64,000 nucleotides of DNA, taken from the NCBI GenBank assembly GCA_037178625.1, contig CM074135.1:1180001-1244000 (forward strand), read 5' to 3'. Origin of the DNA: Skeletonema tropicum (lineage: Eukaryota; Bacillariophyta; Thalassiosirophyceae; Thalassiosirales; Thalassiosiraceae). Below the pieces are notes generated by a model. It ran no database searches, was not told the origin of the DNA, and worked only from the letters and a program-made list of their open reading frames with translations. Of the stretch, positions 51,403-62,882 are shown one piece after another. The translations under genes were made by a program, and so were the position numbers. Each line of letters opens with the position of its first letter. The stretch's first letter is position 1.

Positions 51403-53449
51403 GGCGCCTCCTATATATTGAGCTTTTTTTTCCCGCCCGTAACGGTCATTTTACTGGCCAGAAAGAGCCGGTAACTGCCGCTGATCGTGCCAAACAACCA
51501 TGCCGTCCTATTGAGCTTTATGTGCATTCCCACAATAACTCCCGCCCTGTTTGCCACAATCAACAACGCACGACACACAACAAAGACACCCACACCATGC
51601 CTTCCTGTTAATATGAACGACAAAGCCCCTTCACTACCAACTATATAACTCACATTAAAATGATTCTGTATTTGTCGACACTACTATTCATCTTAGGTAT
51701 TTAATAAGCATCTAATAACTCGACTTTGGAAATAACACATATCTTATGCATGATTAGAGCTAACTCAATCAGTTGTTACCTGCAACACCCTCTTCATTTT
51801 TCTGTTCTTCCTTCAAAGTCTTCAACTCCGATTCGAGCTCAGTAATACTCTCAGTCAACTCGTTGCAACGCGCATTATACATCGAACGCTTAATCAACAC
51901 GTCTTCACGTCTTCATCTTCCATGCGGAGAAAAAGCTCAAAGCGCTCAGACTTGAGCTTATTCATGATGGCAAACTTGTCACTGACACTCCTATCCAAAC
52001 GGCGCAGAATCGAACTCACTGGGACTCATGCCAACATCCCCGACACTTGCAGAGTTACGGTTGAGAACCCCCTCATCCCCCGAGGAGTTACGGTTGCGGC
52101 TGCGAGCCTGACGAGAACGGCTGCCACGAGCAGTAGCAGCAAGAGTGGATTCAGATGAAGCAATATGGCTTGTGCCAAGTTTGGCGCAAGCCTTGCGCAA
52201 AAGATCTTTTTGGTCGAAGATCTCCCATGCAACGAGGGTGTCCTTCGGCTCATGACGTAGGAAGTTAGCACGATCATCTCCATCCATAGTAACAGAAAGT
52301 CCACCTGCACCTCCACCCTCAGAAGCCCTGGCGGCGGAAGCGGCCCTTGCTGCCTCTGGATTGAAGCTTCCCCACAATGAGTCAACTCTAACACCTTCTT
52401 CAAGTGTCAATGCTCCAGAATCAACTGCACGTTGATTAGATCCATTGCCGCTTCTCTCGTAGCGCTCAATAACTGCACTCAGATTACGACGTATATCACT
52501 GAGCATCTTCTTCACCTTATCAGGTGTCATGGAATACTCTCCCTTCTTGCAATGAATAGCTTCAGGATAGCCCAAGCTGGGGTACGGTCCCACAGTAACT
52601 TCCACATTCTCATCATTGAACTTTGTTGAGATCATTAAACTTGCTCGATGGCGTCTCTCCAGCGTCCAATTCCTCCCTGCTTGGCGACTCTTGAGATTGC
52701 CAGTAGGCCCTATACACCACAGGATCGTTGAATAGACCTACAAAACGAAGTCTGTCTTCAGCAGTTTGATGGCAATTGTTGGCTCCATCTTTTTCTGCTT
52801 TCTTGAGGCGGAGATGCTCAATCAACTCTTTTACCTTTTTCTCGACGTAGGCAATGTCCTTCGCATTATCGAGGGGTGTGAACATCCCCTTAATTGCATC
52901 CTTGCTAGTGTTGTACCGGCACGCCCTCCGCAACCACTTAGCCTGGCACGCCAGTTCCCCCGTTGTCGTCGCCACTTGATGCCAGGAGATTGGCAGTGGC
53001 AAGAGAGTCGTTGTCGTTGATGTTTGATGACATAGTAGATGTTTTTGATGTGTTTGATTGATGTTCGTGTTGTGATCTTATTTAATTTATGAGGGCATGA
53101 ACTTTCACCAATGAACCATTGGCACGACCCTTGCTGAGAAGATCTTGCATTCTTATCGTGTGAATTAATCTTGCAGTATGGTTGTCGTGCAGCATGGTTG
53201 TCGTGGCGTGCAGCATGGCAGATTTTTTATTTATTGGTTGTTTGGTAGTTGTTTGAATTTTGAATTTGAAATTGATGGCACGACAAAAACTTCGAGAAAG
53301 GGGCTGAAGCGGGAGGCTTTTGCACGACCCACTGGGAGTTTCCCGCTGGGTCAGCCTGGCCTGGACCAAGCCAAAAATCCCGCTTTGTGGCGGTTAAATT
53401 GTCGTTATGAACCGTTAAGGCGGGAAATAAAAGCTCAATAGGAGGCGCC
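51403..53449. mobile_element. Harbinger-like DNA transposon, 2,047 bp, TAA target duplication
   Basis: The ends are inverted repeats of about 40 bp. The left starts GGCGCCTCCTAT at 51403 and continues ATTGAGCTTTT...TTTCCCGCC...TAACGGT. The right end (53449 read leftward) starts with the same 12 bases and continues TGAGCTTTTATTTCCCGCC, differing by a 4-bp ATAT indel and a few substitutions. TAA flanks both ends (51400-51402 and 53450-53452), fitting the TWA duplication of PIF/Harbinger. It contains no recognisable transposase, only the decayed gene at 51769-53033, so it is non-autonomous. It begins about 120 bp upstream of the glucokinase start. Confidence 0.8.
51769..53033 (-). pseudogene. 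Decayed repeat-family gene inside the Harbinger-like element
   Basis: Reading from the ATG at 53033 (MSSNINDNDSLATANLLASSG), the protein needs four frame changes to reach its stop at 51771-51769. They are: one surplus base near 52945 (GVPG to KWLRRACRYN), a 19-bp tandem duplication at 52612-52642, one surplus base near 52008 (SPSEFDS to RRLDRSVSDKF), and an 8-bp tandem duplication at 51899-51914. Blocks include MFTPLDNAKDIAYVEKKVKELIEHL, RLRFVGLFNDPVVYRAYWQSQ and a C-terminal coiled coil (NELTESITELESELKTLKEEQ). The family is unknown to me; similar WLRRACRYNT-type proteins are multicopy in centric diatoms, from memory. Confidence 0.75.
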
Positions 53450-53477
53450 TAAGATCTGAGATCTGCCCAGATTCCAG

Positions 53478-54354
53478 TAGCGTAATGGAATTTCAAAAGG
53501 GTGAAATTTCACTACTGCAACTTTCGTGAAATTTACAGGGTGAAAGTTGCACCAATTTTGGCCAACAATGAAATTTCACAAAAATTCCACCATCCCAGCG
53601 GACTGAAGGTTGGTTTACTCGATGAGCATCACTTGATGTGTTTCCTCTGTGACCCAAACTCTCGTGTGTGGAGGGAGTTGTTCTACCTGCAGACTAACAA
53701 GGCTGCGCTCGTAAGGAAGATGATCGAGTGGTATGTGCCTTTGGGTGAAGATGGTTCTGATGAGATGCGGAGGAGAGTTAAAAAGGATTTTGAGGACTTT
53801 GATACTCAAAACAATGACTGGTTTCATTCTTTTGACGTTCCACTTCCATCGCTTCCATCTTTGGAACAGCTGCAACAGAACAACAAGTCTTTTAGTATCA
53901 AAAATGTGGTACAGTATGTGGAATCAACTGGTGCTATTTCTGGTCGCATCACGTGGTTTGAATGTTATGCAGGATCATCTGACTTCTATCGATTGGTTGC
54001 TAAGCCTCTAATGTCTATGGGAACTGTCGGATCGATGGATTGTGAGCGTAGGGCCAAACCTCTGAAGAACAGCATTCTTGTGAAGGATAGGAATAGGATG
54101 AAGGATCCAACTGGTGTTGCACTTCTTCGAGGGAAGGAAAACCTCCGTCATATCATGGATGCGAAGAAGATGCTTGGAAAGAAGCTTGCTGACAGTCTCT
54201 CTTAGAGTGATGTGTTGACTGCAGAGTGCAAAGTATTACGACTATCTCAGGATAAGCTAGAGTGAAATTTAATCCCTTGAAATTTCTGAAATTTCTGAAA
54301 TTTCAACCTGCAATTTTCAACCCCCTCCAAAAATGGTGAAATTCCATTACGCTA
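53478..54354. mobile_element. hAT-family transposon, 877 bp, with perfect 8-bp target duplication
   Basis: The 18-bp inverted ends read TAGCGTAATGGAATTTCA at 53478 and, inverted, at 54354. GATTCCAG is present at both flanks (53470-53477 and 54355-54362), an exact 8-bp duplication as made by hAT transposases. Several TGAAATTTCA-like subterminal repeats lie inside both ends, typical transposase-binding sites. The size is too small for an autonomous hAT, so it is an internally deleted copy carrying a transposase remnant. Perfect flanks suggest recent insertion. Confidence 0.92.
53501..54205 (+). CDS. Truncated hAT transposase remnant (C-terminal part)
   Basis: The open frame covers 234 codons. 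The first in-frame ATG is at 53636 (190 aa). The C-terminal block SSDFYRLVAKPLMSMGTVGSMDCERRAKPLKNSILVKDRNRM resembles the hAT dimerisation region (small residues, then D/S-x-E-R, then R/N). The catalytic DDE region is missing, so it cannot transpose by itself. The frame is uninterrupted, which supports a young copy. Confidence 0.6.
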   Translation: MKFHYCNFREIYRVKVAPILANNEISQKFHHPSGLKVGLLDEHHLMCFLCDPNSRVWRELFYLQTNKAALVRKMIEWYVPLGEDGSDEMRRRVKKDFEDFDTQNNDWFHSFDVPLPSLPSLEQLQQNNKSFSIKNVVQYVESTGAISGRITWFECYAGSSDFYRLVAKPLMSMGTVGSMDCERRAKPLKNSILVKDRNRMKDPTGVALLRGKENLRHIMDAKKMLGKKLADSLS

Positions 54355-54362
54355 GATTCCAG

Positions 54363-54675
54363 ATCTTCTTTCCCGCGCAAAATTACCTATCATTGAGACC
54401 AAGCCAAGCAAGGGCCAAGCTACGCTCTCTGGAGAAAGGTTAGTACACTCTCTAGAGACCACAATGCTTGCACTAAGAAGTAGCACAGATCTCTTATGAA
54501 TTCCTTAATTTAATCGAACTCTTTCCAAGCCGGTCTCCCTTGCTTCGTCAAGGTCGTCTTTGCAAAGAGCAAGTTCAAGCATCTGTGGCCCCTTCGATTG
54601 GGAACGTTCTACCACTTATGGTTAAAACAATACGCCAAGATTCGAGATGTTACTATGGTACACTATTATTTTATC
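54363..54675. other. Intergenic region right of the hAT element
   Basis: Probably the displaced upstream flank of glucokinase. TCTCTAGAGACC occurs at about 54452. No gene seen. Confidence 0.3.
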
Positions 54676-57600
54676 TCATAACTTTGCAATTGTCGTCTCG
54701 ACACGTTGTACAACTGCTAGAGCACCCCAACTCTCATAGCATCTCTTGGCTGCATTGAAACATTCCAATGCTTCGCTGCGTCTGCCGTAGTGATCATGAA
54801 AGCTAGCAAGTCTCTCGTGTGCTAGTCCCTCCTCGTGAATGAAACGGTGATCCTGCGCCGACTTAATTGACGCATTATACTTCTGCAGTGCTGCCCTTTC
54901 CTCTCCTCGAAGAAAGAAGGACTCAGCTTGTAGTAGAAATAATTTGTTGCTGAAATTCCAATCTGAACTCATGGCCCAGACCTCCATCAAGTTGAGCACG
55001 CCATTCCCAATGTCCGTCCAACGATTTTCATCACTGCGACGTTTGCGAGCGTAATAGAAAGCTATCAAACCATCGATGAATACCCCTACAATGATATTCA
55101 CTAGCCGACCATTTCCTCCAATAGGAAAATTCAAACCCAATTCAAAGAAATCAGCAGCTGCATTCATCTGCCCTAGGAAGAAGGCGACATATTTTCGTTT
55201 GAATAGGATGAACCTGCACAACGAAATCTTACTCTGCTCTCTGCCGTCGGTGAACATCCTTTCCTCTGTAGTATCGTAGAACGAAGCATATGATTTCTCA
55301 GATGAACCCATCAGTTTAAGAGCTACCTCATGGATAACACAAATGAACTTTCCAACGAACTCCTGATTGCTTTGTTTACACCTTCGAATGAACAATCTCG
55401 TTGTCGAATCCACATCTCGGAGATTATCACCGCATCCGTACAAAGAATTTGTCGCGTGCATGTACAGGTTTGACAAAGCGAACTCCACGTCTCCTGAAAA
55501 TTTTCCGGCTTCGTACGCTTCTAGATGTTTAGACAGAGACGCTTGAAATGGCATTTTCCAAATGTTAATCAATCCATACACTGCTGAGTAAATGCGGGGA
55601 ATCCCATCTTCAACACCGAGCCTTTTGTTCAGCTCGATTGCAACATGGCCCATCCTGTAGCCCCCTTCAAAATCGGATTTTAGGGCGGAGACGAGCCATA
55701 CCCCATAACCCGCAAAAGCAAAAGCCGACACGTCGCTAACACCGTACTCGACAGAGAGAGAAACCATTCTAAAGATAAGGACAGGAGCCAGCAAAGGTTC
55801 AACAGCAAACGCCGAAGAGACCGCAAGATTCAAGAACTGCATGGTGGCTATTTTGCGATCGTTTGTCATTCTTGGTAAAGAAATCAATTCTTCTTCGGAT
55901 CTGTCTTGGAGCAATTGCTCAACACGACGAGATTCCCTCCGGAACAGGGCTTCATCAACAGCAGCTTTATCGATGAAGTTATCGCCTAGTTCCGATATGA
56001 CATTTTTACATTTCTCAATAACTCCTCTTACGTCACCTGTAGCTCTCAATTGACGCACTAGAGTGTGGTAGGAATTAAGTTTGTCATCAAAACATCGCGC
56101 CTTAAGAAGAGTCACTTGAATAAAAGGTGATAATTTTTCCCAGTCACCGATGACATAAAGAGCTTCACACACTAGCAATATCAACATATATTACGATACA
56201 ATTCGAGTCAGAAATCTTCAGGGATGCAGAACATAATGGAATCGTCATGCACGGCATTTTAACACTCACCTGCATCATATATTCCAAGCGAGAGGTCATA
56301 TTCGATGTCCCAACTTTCCTCATTGAGTAAGGTTACCCCCAGCAGAAGATACTTTGAAGCGGAATCATATGACGACGCAGCCATAGCTATCTTTCCGGCC
56401 TTTAAGTTTAGCTTTGCGACCTCGTGAAACTGAGCTCGAGTTTTCAGTTGTTTGATGCCTTGATTCATGTTCCCAACAATAGTAAATATAATGTCTGTCA
56501 GTTCCTCAGGGTCAGTTGTCCTCATGAACATCCTCGACCCAAGTAATAGATGGAAAGACTCACGCTTTCCGGCTGGGATCAAGGCATATGCCGCCTGCTG
56601 CACCTGATCATGAGCCCAACTGTATCTACGTTGTCCGTCCTCTCGTAGAAAACCACCCTAACAAAGACAGAAAAATGTTAGTCCTCTCCTTTTTGTTGCG
56701 AGAATCAGACCGAAGACAACAAGAACTTACCTCAACCGAGAACGGTAGAAACTCTTCAACATCAAACTCATTCGTAGGACCTCCTTTCCTAAGAGTGTTG
56801 ACGTCAAAGCTAGCGCCTAGACAGGAACATAGTTTCAACCCATACTGTATGCTCCTCGGGAGCCTCTTCATTCTTTGAGACATGTGTTGGACCACGTCTG
56901 CCGAAACCTCTTTCTGTTGGATTCCTGCGATGTCATACTCCCATCTCCTCGTGCTCAAATTAAACCACAACAAGCCTTCTTCATTAAGAGATCTCAAGAA
57001 ATTCATGATAAAAAGAATCACCCCCCCAGTTCTATTGTGAATAACCGATGATAGGGGGTTGCATATACTTGGTGGAAGACAAAGTGTCTCGGAAAGCATC
57101 GTGTTTACAGCTTCCTTCGCAATGGTCCCTATCTTGATCGACATCACGCTAACTCCTTGTTCTTGGATGGTCTGAAACATTCTTTTCATACGTTGTTGTG
57201 GTGTATTTTCCTCGATTCGATGCGTGCATAGAAAAAGGCAGTACTTGATGTTAGGTTCAGAAATCATCATTCTTATGACTTCAAGGCTAGTTTCATCCGC
57301 CCACTACAACGTAGAAGAAGGATTCAGCATGGAAATTTAGTCAGCTTAACGTGGTACAATGATTGAACCGCAAAAAAATACATATAAATGCATTAGACTC
57401 ACCTGCAAATCATCGAAAAATATGGCCATGGGTTCATTTTTACTTGACACCGCTGCGACCAATTTGCAAAGTAGATACTTCCAGCGATGCTCCGATACGC
57501 TTCCGACGGCACCATCTGAGTTATCTCCGAGGTGGCCTTCCATGAATCTACGCAAATTTGGTATTGAATTCATCAACACACGGCATCCGGGCCCAACAGC

Positions 57601-58800
57601 ATTGCGTATGCGTTGGATAAGATTTTGAACATTTTCTCTCCTCTCATCAATTAACCTCGCAAAAAAGTCATCTAGTGCCAAGAAGATGGTCGAGTTGGGT
57701 CTTGATCTAACATCAAACTTAGCTCGGATAAGATATCCATTCGCCTCTTGAAGAGGTTTTTGTATCTGATTCACAAGGTAAGTCTTGCCTGTGCCAGGCG
57801 ACCCAGAAATGGACACGACCATTGGCTGTCCCTGGTGCTTTGTGACAGCATCAAACGCACGGTACAACGATGAAACCTCTGATTGCCTTCCGTAAAATGC
57901 ACCGACAGGTGCATTCAAACGGTTGTGCAATGTAAAATCGTCCACTTTCAACGCCTTCAAATATATTTGTGGATTCATCGCAATCACTTGCAGATCCGAG
58001 AGGACATCTTGGGCATTCCTGTACTTTTCGGATGTTTCTTCTCCCTCCTTGAGAAGGAGAAGGGTAGAAATTAAAGCATTCAAACATGTCGGGAGTCCGT
58101 CCACTTGAGCCTGCCTCTTGTTGCGCTTTCGTTTGTACGAATGCTCGTCCCCTTTTGTGCTTGTTTCATCATCATCACGAGAAAAAGAATAACTATCGGA
58201 TTTCTGTCCATCAAATAATGCATTCAAGATCTGCCCCAAATCTTTAAGATCCATCTCCACACTTTTCCCGGTCCGCCCCGCATTACCGTCATCATTAGAG
58301 AGTATGATAGCCTTGGACAAGTCAATAAAAGTGGCAATGTACGATCCCTCGAACGTGTCGAGAATAATATTATCCGGCGACAGATTGTTGTACACCACCC
58401 CTGCCTTATGAAAATCCACCAGGGTTTTCACAATGGCAATTGCCGCATGTAAACGAATGGTGATATTAATATCTGCCCGTCGCCGGTCCATACGTAACCA
58501 TTCCGTCAGCGTGCTTCCATTGACCCATGCAAAATGAATTGCCGGATCGCCATTGAACCCTTTCACGTCTATCACTTGACGCTTTTGACAAGTGGGGGGC
58601 ATATAATTTGACACATTTTGCTCGTGGACCAAACGCAAAATATGCTGCTCTGTTGGATGTTCTACGAGGAGGACTTTAATCCCAATATCCACGTGTCGAT
58701 ATACGGCCGTGGTGTTTGATTGGTAGACGAGTGTTGGCTGCGCAGGGGGTGGAGGGGATCCTACAGGGGAGGACCTATATTTATACACACCCAAACTCAT
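54676..58800 (-). CDS. Kinase-like, AAA ATPase and helical-repeat signalling protein, four exons
   Basis: Exons 57403-58800, 56731-57303, 56270-56657 and 54676-56171; introns of 99, 73 and 98 bp with GTGAGT, GTAAGT and GTGAGT donors, all in frame; 1,284 aa. Residues about 30-200 form a kinase-like fold, but the catalytic loop reads VVYNNLSPDNIIL (Asn for the catalytic Asp) and the DFG site reads FIDLSKA. From about 310 an AAA/MalT-like NTPase follows: FYGRQSEVSSLYRAF, SISGSPGTGKTYLV (Walker A near 333), AIFFDDLQWAD (Walker B) and a winged-helix-like part with YSWAHDQVQQAAYALIP. The rest is TPR-like helices. This order is known from hybrid histidine/serine kinases of bacteria and algae (AAA_16 plus helical repeats). 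The histidine-kinase end is absent. Confidence 0.8.
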
Positions 58801-61689
58801 CGTTGCTCAGCGTATAGATGTGACAATTTTCTTGCGTTTTCAATGGTAGAATACTTGCAATTCAGCTTATTAAGAATGCTGCGCGCTGGGGTGGTCTTAA
58901 TTGGATATTGCGATTGCGATCCCGGTATTGTGTTGGTTTGTCTCAGTAGAGAGGAGGTAGAGAAGTAAGAGGGGGTTCAAGTTCATCCACAACTGATCGG
59001 CCTGCTCGAGAAGGGAAGCGCTTCGTGTGTCTCCCACCAAAAGAGTCTGCACGGAGAACGTGCTGGCACGCGGTCGTGAACCGGTACTCAAACTGCGAAA
59101 GAATCTAACTTTACAGTTCTCATTCTCATCTGTACAGAGTCCCTCAATATGTATTTACTGAAGGCTGATGAGAAGAGTACAGCATGAATGAGACCTAAAA
59201 TGCACAACGTATTTCTATCAACGCAACATCCAACGCTCCTGACTTTGAAGCCTGGAGCAAATTTGTAATTGAAATTTGAAAGATCTGAAAAGATGATTTG
59301 CGGTTGAAAAGACTTGACTCGACTCAGAAATGTCTCCAAACTTCAAACTCCCGAAATCCATGCGACACATCGATTCGCGCCGTCGTCAGAATGTGGGACA
59401 GGAAAATATCCCTAGTATTTGGAGAAGTGGGTTGGGGGTTAAGCCTTAAAACCTACTTATGGTTGTCTTAAATCACTTTTTCGACGAGGTGGGCTACTTA
59501 CGTAGGAATAGTACGTCTATCTGGATGCCCCCAAATGTGTTTTTGGCCACCACCAAAAAGTTCCACCACCGCCACAATCCACAACGCCATGGCACCATTT
59601 CCGCCATAAAAGTGCCATAACATAAAAAATTGCACCTCCTCCATTACATCCACAGTAGGTTGGGTATGGTAGTCCATGAATAGCTTAGAACACAAGGAAT
59701 CCAAATCCGAGCCTACCCAACTTAGTTGTTAAAGAGCAGAGACGCATATCAAAATGCCGCTATAGCAGCGCAAATTACCATCATCGTCCAATTCCACTCA
59801 ATATGAATGGTACAATCGGCCTCTCTCCATCAACCCTTGCCGCCGCTTATACATATAGACATTGGGTGTCGGTGTGATTCATTGTTAGTGACTTCATATG
59901 GCCATAGCACTCCGTCAGGCACCACGTTGCTGCTACACATCATCGATTACACACAATGTCACCCATTTCATTGCTCTATTCCGACCTCTGATCATGACGA
60001 GACAACTAAACACTACAGTAGAGCTCTCAATAATATGTAAGGATCGCTTTGTGCCGTGGAGCTGTTAAGAAGATCCGATTTCACTGACTACACTACCATC
60101 GCGAACTCAGCCTTGGTATCACCATAGCCCAACACATGGCCATTCCCCGAACAAACTCCAATGGTTTCGTTATTAAATCCAACCTCACCATCCGACAACA
60201 ACGGCACAGCAACTATTGCATTTGATTGAAGAGATAGGGTCGTAGTTGTGTGACTTGAAGTTCAATTAGGGTGGAATAAGTGCACATATTGTCTCCGAAG
60301 AAGGCTGTTGTTTTGGCGCTACATTGCTCTGAATAGATCGAAGTGGAATCTTCAGTGACTTGTTATGACTCTCCGGTTTCAATGAAGTAATGTTCGACGG
60401 ATGAAGCTGCATATGGTCACTGCTGACATCGTTGGAATGCACAAAGCGTATTCTCTTGTAGGAGATTGGCGTTCAAGCACAAGTGTTTGTGTTGAATGAC
60501 AGGGATCTGTGGGCCTCAAAAATAATTATTATGCAACAAAAAGATATACACATTCATAACATAACTGTATAATCGTTATTTTAACAGTGTTTGGTGTCGA
60601 TAGTGCTCAAATATTTGTTATAGCACCATCGTTCATTGCTCACGGAGGAGATGAGGATACACATCCATGTGCACTGATTGGCTTTTATTTTACATCAAAT
60701 GTAAAAATCGGTACATATCAAGTCGCTTCATACATTCATGTATATATATATAAACATCCCGAGCATTATATCTTTTATATGATAACACCATGCCTCTAGT
60801 AAAGTACGATAATCGGGCGGAAATCCCATGGTGACAATGTTCTCGATGATCGTTGGCGCCACTTTGGTACCGCTTCTTGGACAGTTCCTACGTACACAAA
60901 AAAAATATACCTCAGGGGTTTGTTGATTTAAGACAGATAGCTAGATGAGTAGGAGCGAGGGCCCACCAGACGTACTTAAAAATTTCTGCTACATCTGCTG
61001 AACTATGTTTTAAATTATTTTTTAGTTTATTTGCAGATGTTCATTCTACGACCTACTTGGAACTTCCGCGTACCACTACTCCTATATAAAAGTACAATTG
61101 TTCCGAGGTCGTAAAATCAGTGCATGTAAAAAAGACGTGCGTGTTCGCCAGGTTCGCCTAAGTAAAAGTATTGCTGGCCTATTGCTGGCCACCTAAGTAA
61201 ATCCCAGTGAGTTTTTAAAAGAACCCGCCTCGCGCCTGGCGCGTTCCTCAGAAATAATTGTACATGACACACAGTGATACACTCTCTATAATAAAAATAT
61301 TATATACTACATTTTCCGTAACAACTGTTTTTGTCAATCGGTACAGCATTTGTGACGCCCTGTGCAGCATTTATGCCGTCATTTTTGTCAAAATGACAAT
61401 CCTACGTAGGAATAGTAGAAGCCCCGTAGAAACTCAACTCGTGCCACCACAACATCAAAAAGTAACCACCATGACACAAGAGATAGTCACCTATCCTGCT
61501 ATTTACGTTCATCCATGTTGTTGAATAAGCTTCAGTGTTAATAGGAGACCTCTCTCACTGTGTTCACTTGGTCGTAATAGTCGCAGTCTGCCACTGTCAT
61601 TGCTACCATCTTGTCGATTGCATATTACGCAACACGCTACATAAATATTTTCACGTCTTCGGATACGTATTGATTGCCGTCTTGTCACC
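58801..61689. other. 2.9-kb gene-poor region
   Basis: No gene supported on either strand. The block TACGTAGGAATAGTA occurs at about 59501 and again at about 61403, and AT-rich TATATATATA lies at about 60742. Possible decayed mobile DNA, not defined. Confidence 0.35.
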
Positions 61690-62812
61690 ATGTCCGGCGA
61701 CGGCGATAGGATCGCAGCCATCCTCAAAGGGATGAGGGGTTCAAGAGTAGAGGATCATAAACATGCTAGTCGTGGTGGGAATGCCTACCCAAAAGAAGTG
61801 CGTGAGATGGTCATTGAGTTGATGGTGGGGGGGAACGGAATTGCATCCGTCAAGACACCAGATGTGAGGCGCCTACAGGAACAAAATATATAAGTTCCCT
61901 TCTCTGCAGACTTGCAGAAGGTGGCTGAGACAGCATGTTCTGCTAGGACACATCTTACCAAAGCGTGCTACTGGGAATAAGGTGGCTACGAGGGAGATTG
62001 ACGGGGAGGTCCTCGTCCAACTTGCCTCATATCGTGTTATCCGGCCTGATGCTAGATTGTATGAAGTGAAAGCCTATTTACACAACAGATTTCCAAACAT
62101 TGAACCATACTCTGATTCACAGATCAGTCGGGCAGAGAATCGACTTGGTCTCTCGAGAAAAGCTGCGTCATCAACATCGCAAGAGGCCTACACGCGTAAA
62201 AATCTACTCAAGCGGAAAATGTATTGGGAACGTCCTTATCCCCTTGGAATTGCGGGAGAAACTACCGCCAATATCATTGACATTGATGAGGCTCGCTTCA
62301 AACTGGAGTCGACGGACCGCTCTTACGGAAAGGTGGCCTGAGAGTTCCGATGCAATTTAAGAGGAAGCTACAAAAAGGGAGATCCCGGAACCAATTTAAT
62401 TATGGCAATATCTGGAGACACGAACAATCCTGTATCATTCCATCGGCAGTACTCTGCAGGAGGGACTGATCTATTCCGATTCTACACCTTCATGAGTGAA
62501 TTGATCCAATTTCTCAATCATAACTACCCTGGCCGGAGTTTCCTCTTTACTATGGACAATCTCAACATCCACAGGCACTTCATTGTTCTAGAACTAATAA
62601 AAGAAGCTGGGCACCGGATAGTGTTCAGGGCGCCTTATTGGAGTTGTGATGGAGCTATTGAGTATGTGTTCAATACCATTCATACCTATCTTGAAATGAA
62701 TGATGAAAAGATGGAGGATGTGAATGCGTTGGAAAATAGAATAAATCTCATCATTGGTAGTTTGGAATCCTTCAGAAGATACTTTTTGCATGTTGGTTTC
62801 CTAGATAACTAA
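61690..62812 (+). pseudogene. IS630/Tc1-mariner-type transposase, broken by one frameshift and one stop
   Basis: The first part (MSGDGDRIAAILKGMRG ... YPKEVREMVIELMVGG) is a helix-turn-helix start. A +1 shift between about 61860 and 61895 leads to FPSLQTCRRWLRQHVLLG and the rest. An in-frame TGA at 62339-62341 then splits the catalytic part. The DDE triad is otherwise present: IDIDEARFKLE (first Asp), FTMDNLNIHRH (second Asp) and APYWSCDGAIEYVF (Glu at the third site). About 370 aa if uninterrupted. No terminal inverted repeats or TA duplication could be set with confidence. Confidence 0.7.
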
Positions 62813-62882
62813 GGAGATGATCAATCGAAATGTGTAAAAATATATGAACTAAGTTTATAAAAACTACTGCAATGAATGAATG

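Noticed and set aside
59807..60799. Short plus-strand frames in the gene-poor region
   Set aside because: Low-complexity or AT-driven frames without domain or splice support.
58801..61689. A further transposon suggested by TACGTAGGAATAGTA at 59501 and 61403
   Set aside because: The two copies are in the same orientation and I could not find target duplications or matching opposite ends.
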